The notes below the pieces were generated by a model. The model did not search any database. It was given only the letters and a program-made list of their open reading frames with translations, and had not been told where the DNA came from. Below, in pieces: positions 18,730-26,345 of a DNA stretch of 40,266 bases (the first letter of the stretch is position 1; every line of letters begins with the position of its first letter). The position numbers were made by a program, and so were the translations under genes. Origin of the DNA: Nostoc calcicola FACHB-3891 (lineage in GTDB: Bacteria > Cyanobacteriota > Cyanobacteriia > Cyanobacteriales > Nostocaceae). The stretch lies in NCBI RefSeq assembly GCF_014697355.1, contig NZ_JACJRQ010000062.1:1-40266 (forward strand), written 5' to 3'.

Positions 18730-19659
18730 GTGAACGAACTCTTTAGCCAAGGTCATGCCTGTATTGTTGGAGTTGGCGGTGACTTACCCAACACCGTAGA
18801 TGATGCTATCGGTCTTGCCAATATCCTTAAAGACTCGGAACGCTGCGCTTATCAACCTGAGCAGGTCCATTTATTGACCAAGGAACAGGCAAACCGAGAG
18901 GGAGTTATTGCAGCTTTAGACCAACTAGCTCAATCAACTACGCCTGACTCTACAGTAATTATCTATTTTTCTGGGCATGGGTATCAGGTAGCTAGTCCGA
19001 TGGGAGAAGCATATTACTTAATGCCTTTTGGCTATGACCAAACCAAATTACATAAAACTGCGATTAGCGGTACGGAGTTCATCACTAAGCTACAGGCCAT
19101 TTCTGCTAAAAAGCTGTTGGTATTACTGGATTGTTGCCATGCTGGTGGATTAGGAGATACATCAAAATTGGGCTATGAAGCTGAAAAATCGCCGCTTCCC
19201 CCAGAGGCTCAAGCTTTGTTTAATGAAGGGAAAGGACGAGTAGCAATCGCCTCCTCCCAAGCTGATGAAAAATCCCTTGCAGGTAGACCTTATAGTGCAT
19301 TTACGCTGGCATTGATTGAGGCATTAGCAGGTAAAGGAGCCTCAAAAAAAGATGGTTATGTGCGGGTTGCAGATTTAGCAATGTATGCTCGTGAGGTCGT
19401 ACCTAGAAGAACACGCGATCGTCAGCATCCCATTTTAAATTTCGAGCAAGCTGATAACTTCATCCTGGCGTACTATGCAGGCGGCGATACTGAGCCGAAA
19501 GGATTACCATTTGAAGGTGAACCAGAGATTGAACCTGAACCTGGGGCTTTTAATAAACAAGGTGCTAATAACCAAATCATCCAGAATGTAAATCAGCGTG
19601 GAAAATATAACATCAACATTGGTCAAGCTAATGGCTTGCGAATAGGAGACGGTAATTAA
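18730..19659 (+). CDS. Caspase-family (C14/metacaspase-like) protease with adaptor hairpin at C terminus
   Basis: A 309-residue cysteine protease of the caspase/orthocaspase p20 type. The catalytic dyad is visible as YFSGHGY (His83) and LLDCCHAGG (Cys136). The fold starts at residue 8 with CIVGVGGDL, and the C-terminal half is ordinary p20/p10 sequence to about 250. After an acidic linker (EPEIEPEPGAF) the last ~35 residues contain NQIIQNVNQRGKYNINIGQ and RIGDGN. This is the beta-hairpin half of the adaptor carried at the N terminus of the neighbouring STAND proteins. I accept the GTG start because it leaves a complete first strand, and no Shine-Dalgarno is obvious. The next functional gene on the strand is an adaptor-NB-ARC-TPR protein, which would be the natural activator. 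Confidence 0.92.
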   Translation: MNELFSQGHACIVGVGGDLPNTVDDAIGLANILKDSERCAYQPEQVHLLTKEQANREGVIAALDQLAQSTTPDSTVIIYFSGHGYQVASPMGEAYYLMPFGYDQTKLHKTAISGTEFITKLQAISAKKLLVLLDCCHAGGLGDTSKLGYEAEKSPLPPEAQALFNEGKGRVAIASSQADEKSLAGRPYSAFTLALIEALAGKGASKKDGYVRVADLAMYAREVVPRRTRDRQHPILNFEQADNFILAYYAGGDTEPKGLPFEGEPEIEPEPGAFNKQGANNQIIQNVNQRGKYNINIGQANGLRIGDGN

Positions 19660-20146
19660 TGACACAAATGTTACAAGCAATCTAACTCATAATTCTATCA
19701 ATGGTGAGCGATCGCCCACTATGGATGAAAGAAACCATTATTTTTTCTTAAAAGGTTTCAAAGATCACCAATTGCGTTCTCTAAGTCTATCCTCAGATAA
19801 TAAAGTATTTGTCTGTTCTGGATTTGGCGGGGTTAGCTCATCGTTCATCTGTGCCGCCTTCTTTGTTAAAACTTCCATTTTTACTAAATCAGGATTTGGC
19901 AAGATTAACACAATCTACAAAGGTAGATACCACGATTCCTAAATATTTCTTGGCTCACAAGTAGATTTTTTTCAATACAAGAATATTTTGCTAGCAGGCG
20001 AAAGCTAATAGAAAGATATTTCTAATATCCATCAGAATATGAGGTAAAACCCATTGATATCAGCTTTTTAATCCTAAAAAGCTAAAGAAAAGCTTAAAGA
20101 TTTTAGCTATTGAATTGTGTAATATAAAACTAAAAACTTATGAAAA
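19660..20146. other. AT-rich intergenic stretch, no clear gene
   Basis: This 487-bp gap holds one HIP1 octamer near 19708 and a 73-codon open frame at 19721-19942 whose composition (Phe, Ser, Lys rich, no motif) does not look like a real protein. Its right end, from about 20120, is the leader of the adaptor fragment and contains the 15-bp motif shared with the gene at 25420. I see no RNA gene. Confidence 0.5.
20124..20138 (+). promoter_or_regulatory. Leader motif ATAAAACTAAAAACT, copy 1
   Basis: An identical 15-base string ends 9 bases before the ATGGCG start here and before the ATGGCG start at 25420. The same string, spacing and start codon context indicate a common ancestor or a shared translation/transcription signal. 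Confidence 0.4.
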
Positions 20147-20287
20147 ATGGCGGTTTATAGGGTTATTAACAGCATTCTTGACCGTATTGTCAGGGGAACC
20201 CACACAGAAGCAGATATAGAAACTCTGCGTCAAATTTTAAGTGCAGGTGATCGTGCAATGAGGATTATAGGAAACGATGAACTCTGA
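20147..20287 (+). pseudogene. Orphan adaptor N-terminal fragment (46 aa)
   Basis: A short frame beginning ATGGCG encodes the two N-terminal helices of the shared adaptor (SILDRIVRGTHTEADIETLR, then QILSAGDRAMRI). It ends just where the GKYNVNIG hairpin should begin, after IIGNDEL and a TGA. It overlaps the first 11 bp of the complete adaptor gene that starts at 20277. The best explanation is a second adaptor gene truncated by a recombination or deletion that fused it to the start of the next gene. It might still be translated as an upstream ORF that couples to the downstream start. It carries the same leader as the gene at 25420. Confidence 0.7.
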
Positions 20288-22757
20288 GGAACTGGGTAAC
20301 CTTCTTGATCGCCTTGTCGAAGGCAAGCAGGCTGAGGCAGATATCACTACTTTGCGTCAATTTCTGAAGGCAGACAATAATCAGGCCTTATTACAATTAG
20401 GCAAATACAACGTCAATATTGGTCAGGGACAGGATATTCAAATTGGCGATCGCGTCTTTGTTACGTGGAATGATGACGCAATTCAAGCACTTATTAAGGT
20501 TGTTCAAAAGCAACTTCCTAAAGCAACTGGAATTGTTGAAAACCTACCTCGCAGCGGTGTGGTGGAATTTATTGGTCGAAATCATGAGTTATATACCCTG
20601 CACCAGTTGCTCCAAGACAACCAAAGGATTACTGTGACCGCAATCACGGGTATGGGTGGAATTGGCAAAACCGAACTGGCTTTGCAATATGCCTTGAAGT
20701 ACAAGCTACAATATTTGGGGGGAATTTGCTGGTTACAGGCAAGAGGTTTGAATATTGGGTCTCAAATTGTTCAATTTGCGCGATCACGTCTACAACTCAA
20801 CCCATCGGAGGAATTAGACCTACTAGGTCAAGTTGGGTTTTGTTGGTCGCACTGGCAAGCCGGAGAAGTGCTAGTTATTATTGATGATGTCATAGATTAC
20901 AAACTAATTAAACCCTACCTACCACCATCAGAATCTCGCTTTAAAGTACTCATTACAACTCAGTTGCGACTAGGTAAATCAGTTAAACAACTGGAAATAG
21001 AGGTTTTGGATGAGTCCTCTGCATTAGAGCTACTAGAATCGTTAGTGGGAAAAGATCGTATTCATGAAACCTTAAATGACGCTAAACAACTCTGTAGCTG
21101 GTTAGGCTATTTACCTCTAGGGCTAGAATTGGTGGGGCGATACCTAGATCGCAAACCAGATTTATCCATTGCACAAATCCAGCAAAGATTAGAGAAGAAA
21201 CGCTTAGAAGAGCGATCACTGCAAAAACCGGACTCTGACATGACGAAACCACTGGGAGTGTCAGCGGCCTTCAACTTAAGTTGGGATACTTTGGATGACT
21301 CAACAAAGGACTTAGCCTTTCTATTGAGCTTGTTTGCCATCACTCCCATTCCTTGGAAGTTAGTTGAACAGGTTGCTTCTCATGAAGATCCAGATGACCT
21401 AGAGGAGATTCGAGATGACAATCTAGTGAATCTACACCTCCTACAACGTAAGGCAGACAGTATTTATCAATTACATAGACTCATACGAGAATTTCTCCAA
21501 GAAAAATATTCTGAGATAGATAAAGCAGATGCTCAAAAACAGAAATTTTGTCAAGTTATGGCATCAATTGCTCAACAAATTCCAGAGTCACCTACTCTAA
21601 AATTTCTCTTGCAAATGACACCAATGATGCCTCATGTTGCTGAAGCTGGGACAACCTTAATTAATTACCTAAGTGATCAAGAACTCATTCAGCCGTTTGC
21701 AGGTTTAGGTCGTTTCTACGAAAGCCAAGGATTCTACAATCAAGCAGAAATTTGGTACGAGCAATGCCGTATCAAAGCAGAAGAGCGACTTGGAACTGAA
21801 CACCCTGAGATTGCAATTAGCATCAGTAATCTTGCAAGAATTTATCAATTTCAGGGGCGTTATACAGAAGCTGAATCCTTATATATGAACGCATTAGAAA
21901 TGCGAAAACATCTACTAGGAAGTAATCACCCTGATGTAGCAGATAGTCTTAATAGTTTGGCTGTACTTGCTTTCAAACAAGGACGATACATACAGGCAGA
22001 AACTCTATTCACGCAAGGATTGGAAATATGGAAACAAACATATGGAAATGAACACCCTGAGATAGCCGATTGTCTAAATAATTTGGCAATGCTCTACAAC
22101 GAGCAGGGACGTTATCAGGAAGCAGAGCCTTTATTTATTCAAGCTTTAGAAATGCGGAAAAAGTTACTGGGAGTTCAGCATCCACGTATTGCCACAAGCC
22201 TTAGTAATTTAGCATATTGCTATAACTTACAAGAGCAATATGATCAAGCACAACCTCTCTACATACAGGCATTGGAACTTTCTAAACAATTGCTAGGTGA
22301 AGAGCATCCCAACGTAGTAGATGGTTTAAATAACTTGGGAATGCTCTATCTTGCTAAAGCAAAATATTTGGAAGCTGAACCGATGCTTTTTCAAGCTTTG
22401 GAATTACAGAAGAAAATGTTGGGTGAAGAACATCCAAATGTTGCAACATGTTTAAATAATCTGGGGTATATGTATGACTTGCAAGAACGTTATTTAGAGG
22501 CTGAACCTCTCTACTTACAGTCACTTAATATGAGAAAACGGTTGTTAGGTGAAAAACATCCTTATGTAGCAATTAGCCTCAATAATTTAGCGAAAATTTA
22601 CCGAGAGCAGAACCGTTTTTCGGAAGCACAACCCTTATACATTCAAGCAATAGAAATTTTGGAGACGCAAATTGGTTCTGATCATACCATAACGGTTCAA
22701 ATTCGTACTAACTTAGAGAAATTACTGGTTTTACAAACTAATAACTCAGATAATTAA
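20277..22757 (+). CDS. Adaptor-NB-ARC-TPR STAND NTPase
   Basis: An 826-residue NLR-like protein. The adaptor is residues 1-80 (hairpin GKYNVNIGQGQDIQIGDRVF, then TWNDDAIQALIKVV). NB-ARC follows with P-loop GMGGIGKTE at 125-133, GICWLQARG, Walker B VLVIIDDV, VLITTQL (Arg of the usual TTR replaced by Gln), and GYLPLGLEL. A winged-helix segment IYQLHRLIREFLQEK comes near 405. The C-terminal ~340 residues are eight 42-residue TPR units of the type LNNLAMLYNEQGRYQEAEPL...GxEHP, the presumed ligand sensor. It starts inside the 3' end of the adaptor fragment and lies 618 bp downstream of the caspase-like gene, so it is the obvious candidate activator of that protease. Confidence 0.93.
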   Translation: MNSEELGNLLDRLVEGKQAEADITTLRQFLKADNNQALLQLGKYNVNIGQGQDIQIGDRVFVTWNDDAIQALIKVVQKQLPKATGIVENLPRSGVVEFIGRNHELYTLHQLLQDNQRITVTAITGMGGIGKTELALQYALKYKLQYLGGICWLQARGLNIGSQIVQFARSRLQLNPSEELDLLGQVGFCWSHWQAGEVLVIIDDVIDYKLIKPYLPPSESRFKVLITTQLRLGKSVKQLEIEVLDESSALELLESLVGKDRIHETLNDAKQLCSWLGYLPLGLELVGRYLDRKPDLSIAQIQQRLEKKRLEERSLQKPDSDMTKPLGVSAAFNLSWDTLDDSTKDLAFLLSLFAITPIPWKLVEQVASHEDPDDLEEIRDDNLVNLHLLQRKADSIYQLHRLIREFLQEKYSEIDKADAQKQKFCQVMASIAQQIPESPTLKFLLQMTPMMPHVAEAGTTLINYLSDQELIQPFAGLGRFYESQGFYNQAEIWYEQCRIKAEERLGTEHPEIAISISNLARIYQFQGRYTEAESLYMNALEMRKHLLGSNHPDVADSLNSLAVLAFKQGRYIQAETLFTQGLEIWKQTYGNEHPEIADCLNNLAMLYNEQGRYQEAEPLFIQALEMRKKLLGVQHPRIATSLSNLAYCYNLQEQYDQAQPLYIQALELSKQLLGEEHPNVVDGLNNLGMLYLAKAKYLEAEPMLFQALELQKKMLGEEHPNVATCLNNLGYMYDLQERYLEAEPLYLQSLNMRKRLLGEKHPYVAISLNNLAKIYREQNRFSEAQPLYIQAIEILETQIGSDHTITVQIRTNLEKLLVLQTNNSDN

Positions 22758-22775
22758 GGGTTTAAATCTGTAATT

Positions 22776-24857
22776 TTAGTTAGCCGAACCAACAAGTGTA
22801 AATGCTGCCCATTCTTTAGGATCGTCAGGATTTTTTTGCATCATCTCAAGCATCGCTTGACGCAATGCTTGGGCTTTATCTGTGTTTGGGTCATTGAGAA
22901 AATGTCCATAAAATTTGGTCATCAACTGCGCGGTCGAATCATCTGGTACTGACCAAAGGGATACGACAATGCTGGGAACTCCAGCAACACTAAATGAGAA
23001 TGGCAATCCAATTACTCCTCCTGGTGTTAGAGGTCCCCGACCTGTATTACAAGCACTTAAGACAACAAGGTCAGTTTTCCGAAGTTTCATTTTGATGATT
23101 TCAGCTGCATCAAGCAAACCGTCCTCATCTTTGGATGGAGCGAGTGCGATCGCACCTGATGCTATCCGAGGCTGGTAGCGAAGGTACAAATCTAGAATTT
23201 TATTCGCATATTCTTGAAAAATTTCAGCATCCGGTGATTCCTGAGGCTTTTGAGAGGATGAAGATGAGGCTGAAGTAAGTTTGTCTGAGCCTGTATCGAT
23301 AATACCGTGGGTTGCAAGATGAATGATTCTTGCATCTCGCATTCGACGAATTACACTATTTTCATCTGCTTGATTATCTGTTAGCAGATCAACATCAAAT
23401 TCCTTTTGCTTCAAAAACTGGGCAATTTCTATTGCTTCGTTAGCTGCTCCTGGTAAAGGTTCTAGTTTTTCAGTTGAATTAGCATTATCTACTTTAATAG
23501 TCGGCATTGTTGGGTTTCCCACAATTAAAGCATTTTTGCTTTGCGAGGAACTCCGTTCTCGATTGCGACTGCTTAAAAGTAATGTACGCAGATTAGGAGA
23601 TGTCAGAATTGTGTGTTTTTCAATTAGATATTTTCCAGATGAATCTTTGAGAATTGCAAAGGGAATGAAATAAAGTGACCCCTGTGGTATGAAAATCACA
23701 CGTTCTTCCGGAACAGCAGGTAGTAAATCTTGAATAGGTGCAATTAGAAGCTGATAAAGCTGATTTAATTGCTTATTTTGTTCTGTAATTTGTTTTGGTG
23801 TGAGTGAAGAAGGTGCGTTTAAGGTTGTACCACGTTCTCTGACTCCCAGAGAGCCACGAAGTTTGGCAATACCTTGTGCCAAGGCAGTCAACTGCTCTCC
23901 ACGGCAATCATCCGAAAAACCAGTTAAAGATTTGCACTCTTCAGTAAATGGGCGATTCTGTCCATTATCCTGCAAGGCTCCCAATTGAAGAGGCCGCTCA
24001 ACAAAGGAAATTTGTCCTGTAGGACGAATAACCCAAATATAAAGTTTACTTGCTGGTGGAGTCTTCCCTGGATTTTGAGGAGAACGAACTAAGTATTTTA
24101 TATCATCCTCGTAGGAAATAATAGAATAACTAACAATTGTAGAATTTTCATTTTTAGCAATCTTTTTTATATCTTCAATGGTTAACCTGGGAGATAAATC
24201 TTTGACAAATTTTGTCCAATCACCGTCTTTTAAATTAAGTAAAAGATGTTTATCTATGTCTATTGTTCTACCGTATTCAGCTGCTAATAACGCATCTTCT
24301 TGGCGATTTTGTGCAATATAAACCTGTTGAAGAAGTTTGAAAGTACTATTCTCTACGTCTCCTGTTTGATATCTAAGAGTTGCCGAGGAAGTATTACCAC
24401 CGCCTATTGAACACGTAAAACTAAAGTTAAAACCATCTGGTGATGTGCTAGAGTTACATTGGCTAGGAGTAGGCTTGTATGAAAAAACACTGACTTTACT
24501 GACAACTAGAGTAAGTACACGTTCTGCCCCCGCTAAAGCAGTATTTTTTTGGGAAAGATAACCAAGTTTTTCAGAGGTTTGAGCTAAGTCAAAATACTTA
24601 AATCCAATGTCGTATAGAATACTAAATTCCCTGTCATAATTATCGGAAGTACCAGATTGATTGAGTCCTTGTACAATAGTTCGCTCTGTACTTTCTAACA
24701 ACTCTATCTTTGAGGAAATTTCTTTTGGCTGCTCGATTGGAGTCTGAGCCAAGGTACGTGGATTTCCAGCTATCCTCAAAAAATCATTTGGTAGGATGAT
24801 TGATGTGAAACCCAGAAAAAATAGTAGTGAAGAAATACTCAGTTTTTTTAGTTGCAT
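22776..24857 (-). CDS. Exported CHAT-domain protein (caspase-like protease)
   Basis: A 693-residue protein with an N-terminal signal sequence (LSISSLLFFLGFTSIILP). A long helical middle region includes a Cys-containing loop (YKPTPSQCNSSTSP, FTCSIGGG) in the first 170 residues. The C-terminal ~280 residues form a CHAT domain: LNQLYQLLIAPIQDLLP, ERVIFIPQGSLYFIPF, the catalytic His in IIHLATHGI (His517), and the catalytic Cys in VVLSACNTGRG (Cys603). CHAT proteases are caspase relatives; a signal peptide implies action in the periplasm, unlike the cytoplasmic CHAT at 25420. It lacks the adaptor. It is convergent with the NB-ARC-TPR gene, with 18 bp between stops. Confidence 0.92.
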   Translation of the reverse strand: MQLKKLSISSLLFFLGFTSIILPNDFLRIAGNPRTLAQTPIEQPKEISSKIELLESTERTIVQGLNQSGTSDNYDREFSILYDIGFKYFDLAQTSEKLGYLSQKNTALAGAERVLTLVVSKVSVFSYKPTPSQCNSSTSPDGFNFSFTCSIGGGNTSSATLRYQTGDVENSTFKLLQQVYIAQNRQEDALLAAEYGRTIDIDKHLLLNLKDGDWTKFVKDLSPRLTIEDIKKIAKNENSTIVSYSIISYEDDIKYLVRSPQNPGKTPPASKLYIWVIRPTGQISFVERPLQLGALQDNGQNRPFTEECKSLTGFSDDCRGEQLTALAQGIAKLRGSLGVRERGTTLNAPSSLTPKQITEQNKQLNQLYQLLIAPIQDLLPAVPEERVIFIPQGSLYFIPFAILKDSSGKYLIEKHTILTSPNLRTLLLSSRNRERSSSQSKNALIVGNPTMPTIKVDNANSTEKLEPLPGAANEAIEIAQFLKQKEFDVDLLTDNQADENSVIRRMRDARIIHLATHGIIDTGSDKLTSASSSSSQKPQESPDAEIFQEYANKILDLYLRYQPRIASGAIALAPSKDEDGLLDAAEIIKMKLRKTDLVVLSACNTGRGPLTPGGVIGLPFSFSVAGVPSIVVSLWSVPDDSTAQLMTKFYGHFLNDPNTDKAQALRQAMLEMMQKNPDDPKEWAAFTLVGSAN

Positions 24858-24917
24858 ATATTGATGGGTAGATAGGCTAAAAATTATATGTTATTTAGAG
24901 ATAATTTTGGCTCAACC

Positions 24918-25061
24918 GTACTTGTTATGCTAAATTTACAGTCTTTAAGAGGGAACAGGGGAAAGAGGCAATATTAAGAAATAATCTAAGAAATAAGCAT
25001 GATTTACCATGTATAGCAAGCTTTTTGAGATTTTCTCAGATAAATTTAGCATACTAAGTAC
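24918..25061. repeat. Candidate MITE: 144 bp bounded by 21-bp inverted repeats
   Basis: The left end at 24918-24938 and the right end at 25041-25061 are reverse complements at 19 of 21 positions, including an exact 13-bp core TATGCTAAATTTA. The interior is noncoding. No target-site duplication is obvious, so it may instead be a structured 5' or 3' region. Confidence 0.45.
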
Positions 25062-25171
25062 TGAATAACCATAATTTTTATACTTACTTAATTTCTACTT
25101 AATTAGATACATAATTTTTGATTATATTTTTATATTTTGAAACAACTATAAAAAATTGAGAATACAAATAC

Positions 25172-25315
25172 TTGAATCGGGGACTAACGTGTTTGAGAAA
25201 GAACGGAAAAGTAAGTGTATTTGAAGGCATAAAGGTAATTGGTGAGTACGAAGAACCGGAACAAATGCAAGACCCTAATTTTGTCACCAGTGTTAGTAAT
25301 GATACCATAGCCTAA
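25172..25315 (+). pseudogene. Possible gene remnant (47 codons)
   Basis: From a TTG at 25172 the frame reads LNRGLTCLRKNGKVSVFEGI then KVIGEYEEPEQMQDPNF and stops at 25315. The hydrophilic, protein-like composition is unlike the surrounding AT-rich noise, but there is no ATG and no recognisable domain. It is either the tail of a lost gene or chance. Confidence 0.25.
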
Positions 25316-25396
25316 AGGGGAGCCAATAAGATAAATATTGAATACAAGAAAGCTTAAGAATAACTTCAATATATATCCAATGCTTTATTGTCTAAA

Positions 25397-25411
25397 ATAA
25401 AACTAAAAACT
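25397..25411 (+). promoter_or_regulatory. Leader motif ATAAAACTAAAAACT, copy 2
   Basis: This is identical to 20124-20138, with the same 9-base distance to an ATGGCG start codon. Conservation between two loci whose other upstream sequence differs suggests function or recent common origin. Confidence 0.4.
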
Positions 25412-25419
25412 CCGAGTAA

Positions 25420-26322
25420 ATGGCGAACCCCAGTAACCTCAACGACATTATTCAACGCATCCTTAACGGAAATCAAACCGATAACGATGTTGAAGCTTTG
25501 CGTCAGTGGTTAAACAGTGGTGGTAGCCAAAATCTGCAAGTAGGTAAGTACAACGTTAATATTGGACAGGGACAAGATATTCATATAGGGGATAAAACTT
25601 ACCAAGGACTTGATGCACAAGCAATTCGAGAAGTTGCTCGTGCTGTTATTCAGGGTTCTAACACCGCAGATATCCGGGAAGTTGTTCGCTCTATCCTCAA
25701 AGAAGAGTTTCAGAACTTGGCTCAACGAGAAAATCCTCAAAGTAGTTCGCGCAAAACCATTTTAGTACTAGCCTCCAGCCCCACCAATGAAGCGAGATTG
25801 CGCTTAGACAAACAGATGCGAGAAATTGATGAGGGTTTGCGAAGGTCGCAGCAGCGAGAAAAGTTTACTTTGCAACAACGCTGGGCAGTTCGTCCCGATG
25901 ATTTACGTCGTGCCTTGTTAGATTTTAACCCAGAGATTGTTCACTTTTGCGGGCATGGTTCGGGAGATGATGGATTGGCTCTGGAAAATGATGCAGGGTT
26001 AGCGCAACTCGTTCCGACTGAAGCTTTAGTAAATTTATTTAAACGATTTGCTACGCGAGGACTGGAATGTGTTGTTCTCAACGCTTGCTACTCGGAAATT
26101 CAAGCCAACGCGATCGCCCAACATATCGATTATGTAGTCGGCATGAATAGTAAGATAGGAGATGATGCCGCGATTAAGTTTGCAGTCGGTTTTTATGATG
26201 AACTAGGGGCTGGTTGGTCGTATGAAGATGCTTATAACGGTGGCTGTGATGCGATCGCCCTGCAAGGAATCCCAGAGGAACATACCCCAGTATTCAAAAA
26301 TCTAAAAAAAAAGTCCAATTAA
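25420..26322 (+). CDS. Adaptor-CHAT protease (5' part of adaptor-CHAT-NACHT gene)
   Basis: A 300-residue product. The adaptor (1-75) has the hairpin GKYNVNIGQGQDIHIGDKTY; a helix IREVVRSILKEEF follows at ~85-97. Residues ~112-285 are a compact CHAT-type caspase-like domain: KTILVLASSPTNEARLRL, the catalytic His in IVHFCGHGSGDDG (His179), the catalytic Cys in VVLNACYS (Cys223), and AIKFAVGFYDEL. It ends at a TAA four codons after an A9 run (26304-26312). In the -1 frame the sequence continues without a stop into the NACHT domain (KKVQLRATNPVDDLVQQV). The product is therefore either a free adaptor-protease or, with frameshifting or slippage, the front of a CHAT-NACHT fusion. Confidence 0.88.
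   Translation: MANPSNLNDIIQRILNGNQTDNDVEALRQWLNSGGSQNLQVGKYNVNIGQGQDIHIGDKTYQGLDAQAIREVARAVIQGSNTADIREVVRSILKEEFQNLAQRENPQSSSRKTILVLASSPTNEARLRLDKQMREIDEGLRRSQQREKFTLQQRWAVRPDDLRRALLDFNPEIVHFCGHGSGDDGLALENDAGLAQLVPTEALVNLFKRFATRGLECVVLNACYSEIQANAIAQHIDYVVGMNSKIGDDAAIKFAVGFYDELGAGWSYEDAYNGGCDAIALQGIPEEHTPVFKNLKKKSN
26304..26313 (+). promoter_or_regulatory. A9 run with phased A-AAA-AAG slippery heptamer
   Basis: In the CHAT frame the codons read CTA AAA AAA AAG TCC AAT TAA. The heptamer at 26307-26313 is the same slippery motif used for -1 frameshifting in E. coli dnaX, and it is in the correct phase. A -1 shift reads AAA AAA GTC CAA and enters the NACHT frame directly. An uncorrected indel in a homopolymer is the simple alternative. 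Confidence 0.6.
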
Positions 26323-26345
26323 GGGCAACAAATCCGGTTGATGAC

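Larger units (their letters stand above)
24858..25419. other. AT-rich intergenic stretch with MITE-like inverted repeat
   Basis: The 562-bp gap contains an imperfect 21-bp terminal inverted repeat bounding 24918-25061 and a short protein-like open frame at about 25172-25315. At its right edge is the 15-bp leader motif before the adaptor-CHAT gene. No RNA gene was recognised. Confidence 0.55.

Noticed and set aside
19721..19942. 73-codon open frame after the caspase-like gene
   Set aside because: Composition is Phe/Ser/Lys rich with no motif, no Shine-Dalgarno and no coding character; probably a chance frame.
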